Below, piece after piece: positions 55,624 through 64,000 of a DNA stretch of 64,000 bases. The DNA is taken from contig NZ_SJPP01000001.1 of NCBI RefSeq assembly GCF_007860075.1, forward strand, positions 1 through 64,000, written 5' to 3'. This DNA is from Symmachiella macrocystis (GTDB taxonomy: Bacteria > Planctomycetota > Planctomycetia > Planctomycetales > Planctomycetaceae). The notes beneath the pieces were generated by a model that worked only from the letters and a program-made list of their open reading frames with translations, was not told where the DNA came from and did no database searches. The translations under genes were made by a program, and so were the position numbers. Every line of letters starts with the position of its first letter. Positions within the stretch are counted from its first letter, which is position 1.

Positions 55624-57810
55624 TCATTGACGCGAGACTTTCGTCGCATCCTCGGTGTTGAAATCGACTCGCCAACCGCCGACGGTTACGATGTGATCGT
55701 GGATCTTCGCTTTGGCCGGCACGAAGCCCGCTGCGCCAATCTCGAACACGACGCAATATACTTGCTGCTTGGAAACGTAATCCGGCTTGATAAATAGCGA
55801 GTAACTTCCGAAGACAGCTCGCGACGAGTCGTCATCTTTGAAAATATAGCCAACCCCATCGTACGATTCCCCGGATGGCCCTTTGGTGGCTTTACCTGGA
55901 CCGCCGCGAACGTCAAGCACGGCCTTGGGCGCTAAAACTGTGCCATGGATCGCCATCTTGTTATTAGTCGACATGAACGTATCACCGCTCACCTCGGGAC
56001 GATTCATAAACCGCCCCCCCCACAGCTGCGAAACTCCATCTCCAACGGACACCCGATCATAGACAACAATGAACTCACGGCCATCCACTGGTTTCAGGTG
56101 CGCCACCGTCCGTTTGTTTTTCTTGACATCCAACTTGGATTTCTTACCATCATAGGCGAAACGCGATGCATCAACGGTGAAGACATGATAGTTTTCCTCG
56201 CCGTGATCCTCCGTAGGCAATACGCCCCAGTATCCCGATTGAGTGGCTACCTTGTACGGGTTACTAGCCCGGCGAACCCTCTCGTCTCGAGATAGATGTC
56301 TCCCTCCCCAATACGTGCTGGACTCCTGAATATGAGTCGGACTGTTATCGGTCGGCCAGAGCCAAATGCCGGAACCGAACACAACGCTCTTCGACCCTTT
56401 TTTGGCTTGACCGGAGATCAGCAGTTTTTCTTTGTCCGATGTGATTGACAACAATCCCGCGGCTGGCTCATATCGGTTCGTATCAACCGACCTTGTCGTC
56501 AGTTCGACACGCGTGTCATTTTCAGACCAGCCAGTTTGAGAATACCAACGATCAGCCCCCCGCAGAAACGCAGATGTAGGAAGACCTATTTCCTCCGGCG
56601 ATTTGGGCACGACCGTCTTGTCGCCAAGTATCAATGTTACCAATTCGTTATATTGCCCCTCTCCGTATTTCTGGCTAAGCCAAGCTGCCAGGCTAGCCAT
56701 TTCTGGATCGATCTCTTTGTAAATACCTGTCAATTGTCTCAAAACCTGCATTCCACTGGCGCTACCAATGCTTTGCTCAACATCAAGGTCGTATACTAGC
56801 CAATGGGGGAGTTTGCGATAAAAGTTGTCGCGACTGAAAAGTTCATCGCCGGTTGCCGATTCCCAGGCGGACATCAACATCGAAGCAGTGCTAAAAAACA
56901 TTTCATTGTAACCGGATAGTGGCCCATGTGAATGGTTCCCCGCCTGGCTGCCGCCGCTATCGAGTGCCATCGAATTGTGCCCGTCGAGCAGCCCCCCACC
57001 TAACGGCTCATAGATCGGGTAGATTTTTTTGTCCCGCTTTCGCCCCAGCATCGCTTGAAAGACATTCTCGCACCACTCGTCGCGCACGCCATCTCCGTAA
57101 AATGCCAAAGCAATCACGCCACGCAATTGAAATCCAATAGCATGCTCACCTGGTTCATGCGGATTATTGTCATACGAATACCCACCGCCCATTTCTAGAA
57201 CCACTTTGTCCTTGAATTCAGACTCTCCGGGAGCAGGGAATTCTAATCGATACTTTTCCATAATCCGCCGCATGGCAAATTCGCGCTCGGCCGGTGTGAA
57301 CAGATCATGGCACCAATCGTAAACCAAGCACCAAAAAAAGCCGTCCGTGCCATCACCAGTATTCATACTGTCAGGCGTTTCAATTAACGCTTTCTTCGCC
57401 ATCTCGCCAGCGACAGCATCGCCATAGACAGCATAAAATAATGCTTGTAGCGCGGGCTGCTTAACGATTGCCTTCATTTCATTACCATACAAGGCGAAGT
57501 TGTCGAGTTTTGCTTGTACTTCGGGTAAGGATTCCTTGGTAATCAACAGCCGCGGATGATCCGCGCGGACCTTGATTCCCTTTGGCGGGGGCGTGCGAAA
57601 TGACCATTGGCGGCCGTTGATTTCTAATGGAATAATGCCATTGGGCGGCGCAACTGCCGACGATGAGGAGGCGGCTGTACCGGATTTGAATTGTCCGCCT
57701 TCGACAGTCGAATCAAACGCCAATTGAGGCAGAAATGCCTCACCTGCGACGAACGCAATTGCCGCCGTCGCAACGGCCACCACTGCAAATCCCGTGTACG
57801 ATCTCTTCAT
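55624..57810 (-). CDS. Heparinase II/III-like polysaccharide lyase family protein
   Basis: The 728-residue protein has a signal or anchor helix at the N-terminus and a linker rich in Ser and Ala. RADHPRLLITKESLPEVQAKL then opens the alpha-toroid typical of heparinase II/III and alginate-lyase-type proteins. A beta-rich C-terminal half follows (about 440-728), as in those lyases. It should cleave or bind uronate-containing polysaccharide outside the cytoplasm. Catalytic residues cannot be assigned by eye. A small membrane protein gene lies 44 bases upstream. The ATG at 57810 has AGGG upstream. Confidence 0.75.
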   Translation of the reverse strand: MKRSYTGFAVVAVATAAIAFVAGEAFLPQLAFDSTVEGGQFKSGTAASSSSAVAPPNGIIPLEINGRQWSFRTPPPKGIKVRADHPRLLITKESLPEVQAKLDNFALYGNEMKAIVKQPALQALFYAVYGDAVAGEMAKKALIETPDSMNTGDGTDGFFWCLVYDWCHDLFTPAEREFAMRRIMEKYRLEFPAPGESEFKDKVVLEMGGGYSYDNNPHEPGEHAIGFQLRGVIALAFYGDGVRDEWCENVFQAMLGRKRDKKIYPIYEPLGGGLLDGHNSMALDSGGSQAGNHSHGPLSGYNEMFFSTASMLMSAWESATGDELFSRDNFYRKLPHWLVYDLDVEQSIGSASGMQVLRQLTGIYKEIDPEMASLAAWLSQKYGEGQYNELVTLILGDKTVVPKSPEEIGLPTSAFLRGADRWYSQTGWSENDTRVELTTRSVDTNRYEPAAGLLSITSDKEKLLISGQAKKGSKSVVFGSGIWLWPTDNSPTHIQESSTYWGGRHLSRDERVRRASNPYKVATQSGYWGVLPTEDHGEENYHVFTVDASRFAYDGKKSKLDVKKNKRTVAHLKPVDGREFIVVYDRVSVGDGVSQLWGGRFMNRPEVSGDTFMSTNNKMAIHGTVLAPKAVLDVRGGPGKATKGPSGESYDGVGYIFKDDDSSRAVFGSYSLFIKPDYVSKQQVYCVVFEIGAAGFVPAKAKIHDHIVTVGGWRVDFNTEDATKVSRQ

Positions 57811-57854
57811 TATTACTGCCCTGATTCAACTCGGTATGCAGCTAAAAATATCTA

Positions 57855-58046
57855 TTACTTATGCAATGCAGAAAAAAATTTGGGTCGGTCAGCCACCTGT
57901 TGCAATCGATCAGCATCGCGAAAGTACTCCGCTATTGAGACCACGCCCAATGTCAACAGACTCGCGACGACGGTCCATTTCAGTACCGACAGGACGCGGC
58001 GAGCGATTCGATAGGGTGATGCGGAATGGGCTGTACTCACGTTCAA
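57855..58046 (-). CDS. Small single-helix membrane protein
   Basis: The frame gives about 63 residues: a short basic start (SPYRIARR), one membrane helix (VLKWTVVASLLTLGVVSIA) and a charged C-terminal tail. The TTG at 58046 has AAGGG five bases upstream, which is why I chose it; a GTG two codons later is the alternative. It lies 44 bases before the heparinase-like gene and is probably co-transcribed. The family is unknown. Confidence 0.5.
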   Translation of the reverse strand: MNVSTAHSASPYRIARRVLSVLKWTVVASLLTLGVVSIAEYFRDADRLQQVADRPKFFSALHK

Positions 58047-58454
58047 GGACACCCTTATTTTTCGGCCGAATCTATGGCAACACAAAGCCCCCAAGCACTT
58101 GCATCTCGCCCTAGTCAACCAATAGGTCGATGCATAGCTTTGTGCTATTGTACCATACAGTCGAAAGCTAAAACGACCTTGTTTTTCTTGTCGCCGTTGC
58201 GATTTTCCCACAGAGAACGGCTTCCTGTGCCCAGATGCGATCAAGACCTTAGTCGACCGACTTGGTAACCGGAATAAACGGCATTGTCTGAATACGCAGC
58301 CATCCGCTGAAGCCGACTTCCCTGTGGGCGGACGGAGAACGTTTAGCGGCGCAAGTAAGAACACACCGCAACTGGTGCTGCTGCGCATGGAAAGTGGTTC
58401 GCAATCCGAAGTCGTTACCTGCTGCGCCTTTTCTAGGCGCGAGTGGTCAGAACT
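58047..58454. other. Intergenic region
   Basis: The minus-strand frame of the small membrane protein stays open through most of this region (to 58388), but the translated sequence is Cys/Arg-rich and unlikely. I see no other gene, repeat or terminator. Confidence 0.3.
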
Positions 58455-58658
58455 TCAATCATTGAATCTGTGGGCACTCTCACCGCAACCGCCGGTCAAC
58501 TTTTCCTCCGAGTGTTCGTAGTCGTCTTCGAAGTCGACCTCGCTCACCGGTGCGATGGAACTCCCGACCGCTGGATCGTTCACCGATGATGTATTGATTG
58601 CGCCTACTGAAATTCCCGTCACCGCCATGATCGCCGCGATCATTCCAAACAATTTCAT
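58455..58658 (-). CDS. Small secreted acidic protein
   Basis: The 67-residue product starts with a signal peptide (MKLFGMIAAIMAVTGISVGA) and continues with an acidic stretch (EVDFEDDYEHSEEK) ending in GGCGESAHRFND. The ATG at 58658 has GGAG about eight bases upstream; a GTG at 58664 is less likely. The family is unknown. It may be an exported peptide. Confidence 0.6.
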   Translation of the reverse strand: MKLFGMIAAIMAVTGISVGAINTSSVNDPAVGSSIAPVSEVDFEDDYEHSEEKLTGGCGESAHRFND

Positions 58659-58816
58659 AATCACATCTCCTTGATTCCAAGCACTGGTCTAAAGAAGACT
58701 CACCGGTTCAAATCCCGGCGAACATCGGAAAGCATCGCAGATTCGCCGGTGGAATGCAAAAATAATCTGGCTTAATTGGGCTGTAGAATCCCTGGTAAAC
58801 ATCGGCCGTGTTGTAG

Positions 58817-60145
58817 CTACAATAATTCAGGAATCGGCCCGCCGTCTCCCAAAATAGGAATGGGGCGATTACTGGCATCGTAGAAATGATGTTCGTCGTC
58901 GATACCCATCACTCTATACATCGTTGAGAGCAGGTTGCCAGGGGTGTACGGCTTGCTGATCGGATAGGCAGCGTTTGAGTCGGTCTTGCCAATCATCTGT
59001 CCAACTTTTAAACCGCCACCGGATAGCAACATCGACATCGCCCCCGGCCAGTGATCGCGGCCAGCATCTTTGTTCACCCGCGGTGTGCGGCCGAACTCGC
59101 CGAAGACCATCACCAACACTTGCTTGTCCAACCCCCGCTCATAGATGTCGTCGACCAGTGCGGCAATCGCCCGGTCGTAGCGCGGAAGCGTCTCTTTTTT
59201 CAGCCTTGCGAAGTTGTTTGCGTGCGTATCCCAACCACCGCCGGACAGGCAGGTCACATATGACACGCCTGCTTCCACCAACCGCCGCGCTAGTAGGCAA
59301 TTCTGCCCGATGAACGTGTGCCCGTATTTGGCGCGCAGCTTGGGATCTTCGCTATGAATATCAAACGCCTTGGCGGCTTTGTCACTAGTGATCATACCAA
59401 CGGCATCACGATAAAACGCATCCATCCCCTGCAAGTCGCCATGCAGATCGACGTCGCGCCGCATCGTATCGAGGCCCGCGAGTAGTTGTCGACGATTCCC
59501 CAGTCGATTGAGCGTCATGCCCGTCACGGGTTGGAGATTCTTGACTTGGAAATCCTTAGCCACGGGATCTTTTTCAGTTGTGAATGGATTGTAGGCGGCG
59601 CCCAAATACGCCGCATTGCCGAACGAAACCTTCCGCGGTACCGCCATATAGGCGGGCAGGCCTGGCTGATTGGCGCCGCGCATTTTGGCAACGATCGATC
59701 CACAGGCTGGGAAGATATTATCGTTCGTAACACGGCCGGGATTGTGGCCGGTTAGGATCCATTGCGAGGCGATTCCATGCGCCGGAGTCGAATGAGCGAC
59801 CGAACGCACGATGGCGAATTTGTCCATCACGCGGGCTTGGAGCGGCAGTTGATCGCTGATGCGACAACCGGCGACGTTCGTGGAGATCTCTTGAAATTCA
59901 CCCCGAATCTCGGCCGGCGCGTGCGGCTTCATGTCGTACATGTCGATATGACTGGGGCCGCCGCCGCAGAAGATTTGGATCACGGCAGTCTGCTGCACGT
60001 TTTTTCCGGCGCGGGTCGCCTCGGCTTTGCGGCGCAACAGGTCCGGCAGGGTCAATCCACCCGCCGCCAACATGCCCACTTTCAGCACATCACGGCGAGA
60101 GACCCGGTCGCAGTTGCGAAACGTACATCCCCGAATATCGAACAT
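58817..60145 (-). CDS. DUF1501 protein with Tat signal
   Basis: The 442-residue protein has a Tat signal (SRRDVLKVGMLAAGGLTLP), then QIFCGGGPSHIDMYDMKP and the late FGEFGRTPRVNKDAGRDHWPGAMS block of DUF1501. The ATG at 60145 is preceded by an unusually long G-run (GGGGGGAG), very close to the start. The frame is open upstream to 60223 without a plausible signal, so that start is rejected. No PSD1-type gene is adjacent. Confidence 0.9.
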   Translation of the reverse strand: MFDIRGCTFRNCDRVSRRDVLKVGMLAAGGLTLPDLLRRKAEATRAGKNVQQTAVIQIFCGGGPSHIDMYDMKPHAPAEIRGEFQEISTNVAGCRISDQLPLQARVMDKFAIVRSVAHSTPAHGIASQWILTGHNPGRVTNDNIFPACGSIVAKMRGANQPGLPAYMAVPRKVSFGNAAYLGAAYNPFTTEKDPVAKDFQVKNLQPVTGMTLNRLGNRRQLLAGLDTMRRDVDLHGDLQGMDAFYRDAVGMITSDKAAKAFDIHSEDPKLRAKYGHTFIGQNCLLARRLVEAGVSYVTCLSGGGWDTHANNFARLKKETLPRYDRAIAALVDDIYERGLDKQVLVMVFGEFGRTPRVNKDAGRDHWPGAMSMLLSGGGLKVGQMIGKTDSNAAYPISKPYTPGNLLSTMYRVMGIDDEHHFYDASNRPIPILGDGGPIPELL

Positions 60146-60316
60146 CTCCCCCCCTAGACTAGGCAGGCTGTCGAAGAAATGGCACTCCCTCGGAGTGATT
60201 GGGCGATTTAGCCGCAGTACCAATGAGGGCGTACTCAGGTCTCAACCGTCAACGCAAATAGCATACCACGTATGCACGCCACGGAACAACAGTTGATTGC
60301 CAACGCAGGATCCCCG

Positions 60317-60541
60317 TTACTTCCCAACGTGATTATTCTTGGTTGTAACATTCAGCCAACTGGTGACGAGAATCCACGCAAAAAACAGTATCAGCACCAC
60401 GCAGAACCCCAGCGAAAGCCAACTTTTGGTGACGATGGCCTGATAGGTATGAATGGCCAATCGCAGCAGCGGAATACCGATCACGACCAGACACAAGACG
60501 CCGATCACCAGCCATTGCCCTAGAAACCGTAAAAGTGCCAT
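60317..60541 (-). CDS. Small two-helix membrane protein
   Basis: The 74-residue product has two membrane helices (FLGQWLVIGVLCLVVIGIPLL and LGFCVVLILFFAWILVTSW) joined by a basic loop. The ATG at 60541 has GGATGGG upstream. The family is unknown. It stands alone between a DUF1501 gene and the GDPD-like gene. Confidence 0.55.
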   Translation of the reverse strand: MALLRFLGQWLVIGVLCLVVIGIPLLRLAIHTYQAIVTKSWLSLGFCVVLILFFAWILVTSWLNVTTKNNHVGK

Positions 60542-60730
60542 CGTTCGCCCATCCTGTTTTGTGTTTGTGCGTAGAAAGTGCGTCTCCACCTAATTTTCAC
60601 AAGCGCAAAAACGGACGCTTTGTTACAGGAATCGCTGACGAATTTGCTAGTTGAGCCTCAGCGGGTTTGGTATGCTCAACTCTCCAAGCCTTTCTGATTA
60701 CAAACCCTAATTTTTTCCAGACGGACCGCC

Positions 60731-61537
60731 ATGTTTCGCATCGCATTTTTTTCCTGCCTGTTGCTGCTTGGGGCCGATTGTGCTGCGGCGGCGGACCAGG
60801 TCACGCCGCTCCCCCAAGCGCATGCCCACAACGATTATCATCACGACGTCCCGTTGGGGGATGCACTCAAGCATGGATTTTGCAGCGTCGAGGCAGATGT
60901 GTTTCTCGTGGACGGCGAGTTGCTTGTCGGGCATTCCCGCGATGAACTCAAAGCGGAGCGGACGTTGGAAAAGTTGTATCTTACACCGCTCAAAGAACGC
61001 ATCAAAAACAACGGCGGCCGGGTTTATCGCGACGGGCCGGAATTCACATTGCTGATCGACTTCAAAAACGACGGCAAACGCACCTACGCCGCTTTGCGGA
61101 ACCTGCTCAAGAAATACGCGCCGATGTTAACGTCCATCACCGACGATCAGATTCAGCGTGGAGCGGTGACGATTGTGATCAGCGGCGATCGCCCACAGAA
61201 AGTGATCGCCGCCGACAAGATGCGACACGCGGGAATCGACGGACGGTTATCCGATTTGGATTCCAAAGCACCGGCACATTTGATGCCGATGATCAGCGAC
61301 CGCTGGGGCGCGCACTTTCGTTGGCAAGGTAAAGGGGACATCCCCGCAGCGGAGAAACAAAAGTTCGACACGATCGTAAAAAAAGCGCACACCGCCGGTC
61401 GAACGGTCCGGTTTTGGGCGACCCCCGAAAACCCGCAAGTCTGGCAACTGCTATTCGACGCCGGCGTCGATCACATCAACACCGACGATCTCGCCGGCCT
61501 ACAAACCTTCTTGCTCAAACAACCTGAACAAAAATAG
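60731..61537 (+). CDS. Secreted GDPD-like phosphodiesterase (AIM6-type)
   Basis: The 268-residue protein has a signal peptide and the glycerophosphodiester-phosphodiesterase/PI-PLC-like barrel. It shows HAHNDY near residue 31, the metal-binding VEADVFLVDGELLVGH, and FTLLIDFKND. It probably hydrolyses a phosphodiester of glycerol or inositol outside the cytoplasm. It is convergent with the PIG-L deacetylase gene. The ATG at 60731 lacks a strong ribosome-binding site. Confidence 0.82.
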   Translation: MFRIAFFSCLLLLGADCAAAADQVTPLPQAHAHNDYHHDVPLGDALKHGFCSVEADVFLVDGELLVGHSRDELKAERTLEKLYLTPLKERIKNNGGRVYRDGPEFTLLIDFKNDGKRTYAALRNLLKKYAPMLTSITDDQIQRGAVTIVISGDRPQKVIAADKMRHAGIDGRLSDLDSKAPAHLMPMISDRWGAHFRWQGKGDIPAAEKQKFDTIVKKAHTAGRTVRFWATPENPQVWQLLFDAGVDHINTDDLAGLQTFLLKQPEQK

Positions 61538-61612
61538 TGTGTAGCGACGCGCCTTTCTGGGTAGAACGTTGAAGATTCAGTTCGCAGGTTTTAGCCACAG
61601 TACCAAACCACA

Positions 61613-62623
61613 TCACGGTGCTTTCGCTTCCGGGAAAAACGGAAACAGCTTGCGTAATTCCTCCGGTGTCGGTTGATGGCCGTATTCGCAGATTTCGAAG
61701 GCTTCGGCATATTCCAAAGGTGTCGCACGCTGCCCGTACCATTTGTCTAATTCAGCTGTATAAGCCTTGGCTGTTTTTCGGTCGCGGGCTTCGAAAGCGT
61801 CCTGGACTTTGCGGCGACGTTTTTGGCGTTGCTCCTCTCCGCCAGCGATCAAATCGGCCGATCCGAGTGCGCCCCCTTCGACGAATTGCGACTCCATGTC
61901 GACCAATGCTTGCACCTTGCGGTTCATGACCGAATCGATGCCGACCGCTATGTCCGCCTGAAACGGATACGGTTTTTTGAAACGATCTGGGTAGTATAAA
62001 AACACCGGGTTCTTTGCCAATGGTTCCGCATCGGGACAGAAAAACGGGACCGCCACCATATAGGCCGCGTCTTGGACGAGCACCCCGGTGTAGCGATGGT
62101 CCGGGTGATAGTCGTTCGTCCGCGGGCCCATCACGATGTCCGCTTTCCAATCGCGAATCAGCCGCGTCACCTTGCGGCGATTTTCCAAGGTGGGCATCAG
62201 TTCGCCGTCGTGAATATCGAGCACTTCGGTCGTGATCCCCAACAGATCGGCCGCGTGTTGCACTTCGGCATTGCGTCGCTGTGCTAAGGGGCCTCCTGCC
62301 ATTTTCCAGTGGCCAATGTCGCCGTTGGTCAGCGCGACGAATTTGACATGATGCCCCTGTTGCGACCAAAGCGCCGCGACGCCGCCCGCTTTGATTTCAC
62401 AATCATCGGGATGCGCGCCAAAGCAGATGATCCGCAACTTGCCATCCTCTGCGGGTACAGGCTTTGCATTCTGTTTGACGTTGTCCTTTACAGATTTTTG
62501 CGTCTCCTTTGCCGCTGCTGCATTTTCAGCAAATGCCTTCGGTGCATCGTTCCAGACACGACCACAGAGCAGCCCCAGGAAAAAAATGGTCAAGACAAAT
62601 GTCATCGCGGAAGATTGCCGCAT
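61613..62623 (-). CDS. Secreted PIG-L-family deacetylase
   Basis: The 336-residue protein has a signal peptide and the PIG-L/LmbE zinc motif AHPDDCEIKAGG, followed by the downstream HPDHRYTGVL ligand block. It should remove an N-acetyl group from an amino sugar such as GlcNAc in a glycan or lipid. The ATG at 62623 is favoured by GGAG nine bases upstream; the ATG at 62647 has no such site. Its association with glycan genes in the window fits polysaccharide metabolism. Confidence 0.88.
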   Translation of the reverse strand: MRQSSAMTFVLTIFFLGLLCGRVWNDAPKAFAENAAAAKETQKSVKDNVKQNAKPVPAEDGKLRIICFGAHPDDCEIKAGGVAALWSQQGHHVKFVALTNGDIGHWKMAGGPLAQRRNAEVQHAADLLGITTEVLDIHDGELMPTLENRRKVTRLIRDWKADIVMGPRTNDYHPDHRYTGVLVQDAAYMVAVPFFCPDAEPLAKNPVFLYYPDRFKKPYPFQADIAVGIDSVMNRKVQALVDMESQFVEGGALGSADLIAGGEEQRQKRRRKVQDAFEARDRKTAKAYTAELDKWYGQRATPLEYAEAFEICEYGHQPTPEELRKLFPFFPEAKAP

Positions 62624-62916
62624 GTTGAGGTCTCCGTTGGTACTCATTGATCAAGTGCGCTGTGCTGCACGTAGTTTTTCAGCCACAGATTCGCACGGAC
62701 GAAACACGGATAAAATGAATTGCTGCATGATCGGCCGTTTGCGACCGAATGCATTTCATTGTGGGAACCGTCGGCTGTTCGTGCAATGTAGCGGTCGGGG
62801 GAAAGGACGAATCCCGGGAATAAACCCCCGGGCATTCGACGGTTTAGAGTGGATCGGAAGTCGATTGCAACACCCGCGGCAGCAGGCCGCCTGAAAGGCA
62901 AAGCCCAAGAATTTCC

Positions 62917-62948
62917 AACCGCCGACTCCCGCGCGCCGGCGGTTTTTT
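62917..62948 (+). terminator. Intrinsic terminator without an assigned gene
   Basis: AACCGCCG (62917-62924) pairs perfectly with CGGCGGTT (62937-62944), and the run of Ts continues to 62948. No plus-strand gene lies upstream in the interval. Confidence 0.6.
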
Positions 62949-63014
62949 CGCCTGATTGCATCGGGCGGAATCAGGATTTCCGCCGAGACTGACGGTGCGG
63001 AGCCCCACGATAAG

Positions 63015-63045
63015 CCCATTTCTGCCAAAGAGATGGGCCGTTTTT
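63015..63045 (+). terminator. Second plus-strand terminator-like hairpin
   Basis: GCCCATTTCT pairs with AGAGATGGGC (one G-T pair), and the hairpin is followed by CGTTTTTG. It lies about 90 bases before the tRNA gene. Confidence 0.5.
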
Positions 63046-63132
63046 GCCTTTCGTCTGAACCTGCAACACGCTATAAACGTCAAAACGATACACGTTCGCA
63101 GGGCACCGTCCAAAATCGGCGTCCTGGTCCTC

Positions 63133-63562
<430 letters not shown>

Positions 63563-64000
63563 TCATTGTTTCCTTGTCGGATGACCAAGCTCGATTGACA
63601 AGCAATCGGCACAAATACCTCGAAAGAAGACTTCTTCAATATGCCAATCTGTCAACGGATTTTCTTCCGCACAATGATGTTGCATATCCAGGCATTCGAT
63701 ACGCTCGCAAATCCGGCATAATATGTGGGGGTGAAACCGTTGCAGTGTGTTTGATGAAGGAATTTCATCGCGTAGCTCAAATCGCCAGATCCGATCCCCG
63801 ACATCAAGGCGAGCTACGATCGCTGCATCGACGAGATCGGACAGCCCACGAAACACCGTCGATGCGTCAAACCCCAATGGTGACAATTGTTCGGTCACCT
63901 TTGCGTGAGTGATGGGTATGGTCTGTAGCGCGAGGCATTGCAGGACGTTGATTCGTGTAAAGGTCTTGCGTAAACCGACTCTCTTCAGCAGATCGCTTGC
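63563..64000 (-). CDS. Fur-family transcriptional regulator, 5' end cut by window
   Basis: The last 145 codons are present and the start lies beyond 64000. The DNA-binding half shows LLKRVGLRKTFTRINVLQCL and the wing/recognition region SPLGFDASTVFRGLSDLVDA. The C-terminal half has HPHILCRICERIECLD and CADC, the two CxxC pairs of the structural zinc site, with nearby His residues for metal sensing. It belongs to the Fur/Zur/PerR superfamily; which metal or signal it senses cannot be decided. The recognised open frame begins at a GTG (63898), but homology continues to the window edge. Confidence 0.85.
   Translation of the reverse strand, partial: ASDLLKRVGLRKTFTRINVLQCLALQTIPITHAKVTEQLSPLGFDASTVFRGLSDLVDAAIVARLDVGDRIWRFELRDEIPSSNTLQRFHPHILCRICERIECLDMQHHCAEENPLTDWHIEEVFFRGICADCLSIELGHPTRKQ

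Larger units (their letters stand above)
62624..63132. other. Intergenic region with repeats and two plus-strand terminator-like hairpins
   Basis: No protein gene is convincing. A diverged CAGCCACAGATTCGCACGGA repeat copy lies at 62676-62716 and a GAATCCCGGG...CCCGGGCATTC inverted repeat at 62809-62837. Hairpins with T-runs end at 62948 and 63045 on the plus strand. A non-coding RNA is possible. Confidence 0.4.

Overview
The window is typical planctomycete chromosome, probably from the class Planctomycetia and the order Planctomycetales or a close relative. It carries three DUF1501 proteins with Tat signals, a PSCyt1/DUF1549/DUF1553 protein, an FGly-type sulfatase, multihaem c-type cytochromes, a squalene-hopene cyclase and several multi-domain secreted proteins. 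Genes lie in short runs on both strands. I see no prophage, transposase, integrase or CRISPR array. The only RNA genes I can support are RNase P RNA and a tRNA-Ser(CGA). The species cannot be named from the sequence alone.

Layout. 0.3-6.7 kb: a response regulator, a seven-haem cytochrome with TPRs, a small membrane protein, a secreted hypothetical protein and a dihaem cytochrome. 6.8-13 kb: a YjhG/YagF-type sugar-acid dehydratase behind a Dabb protein, a diguanylate cyclase, an ABM monooxygenase and an M1 aminopeptidase fused to HEAT repeats. 13.5-20.5 kb: a HAD phosphatase, then a plus-strand run of ACT protein, SMP-30 lactonase, Tat-exported amidohydrolase and a sugar ABC importer (ATPase and two permeases, no binding protein). 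20.5-24.5 kb: CBS protein, squalene-hopene cyclase, GNAT protein and ArfB. 24.5-26.2 kb: a cluster of short repeats around an orphan SUKH (SMI1/KNR4) gene, followed by rnpB. 26.4-35 kb: fatty-acid desaturase, exonuclease, membrane-anchored TAXI receptor, HTTM protein and several small proteins. 35.5-48.9 kb: sialidase-like protein, the PSD1-type/DUF1501 pair, cold-shock protein, a DUF1805-VOC pair, a frameshifted DUF2007 membrane protein, CBS protein, DUF1501, sulfatase and a redoxin-cytochrome-monooxygenase-EF-hand fusion. 49.2-58.7 kb: MMPL exporter, SGNH-like protein with MBOAT acyltransferase, sulfotransferase, heparinase-like protein and small proteins. 58.8-64 kb: DUF1501, GDPD-like protein, PIG-L deacetylase, tRNA-Ser and a Fur-family gene cut by the window edge.

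Two functional themes stand out. The lactonase, amidohydrolase, sugar importer and YjhG-type dehydratase fit oxidative catabolism of pentose or related sugar acids. The MBOAT/SGNH, sulfotransferase, heparinase-like and sulfatase genes fit making and turning over acylated and sulfated polysaccharide. Both are inferences from family and neighbourhood.

No plainly new multi-gene system is visible. The best leads are the SUKH gene bracketed by near-identical 37-bp inverted repeats, the apparent frameshift in the DUF2007 gene, an orphan TAXI receptor with a cytoplasmic tail, and an unexplained plus-strand interval with two intrinsic terminators before the tRNA.
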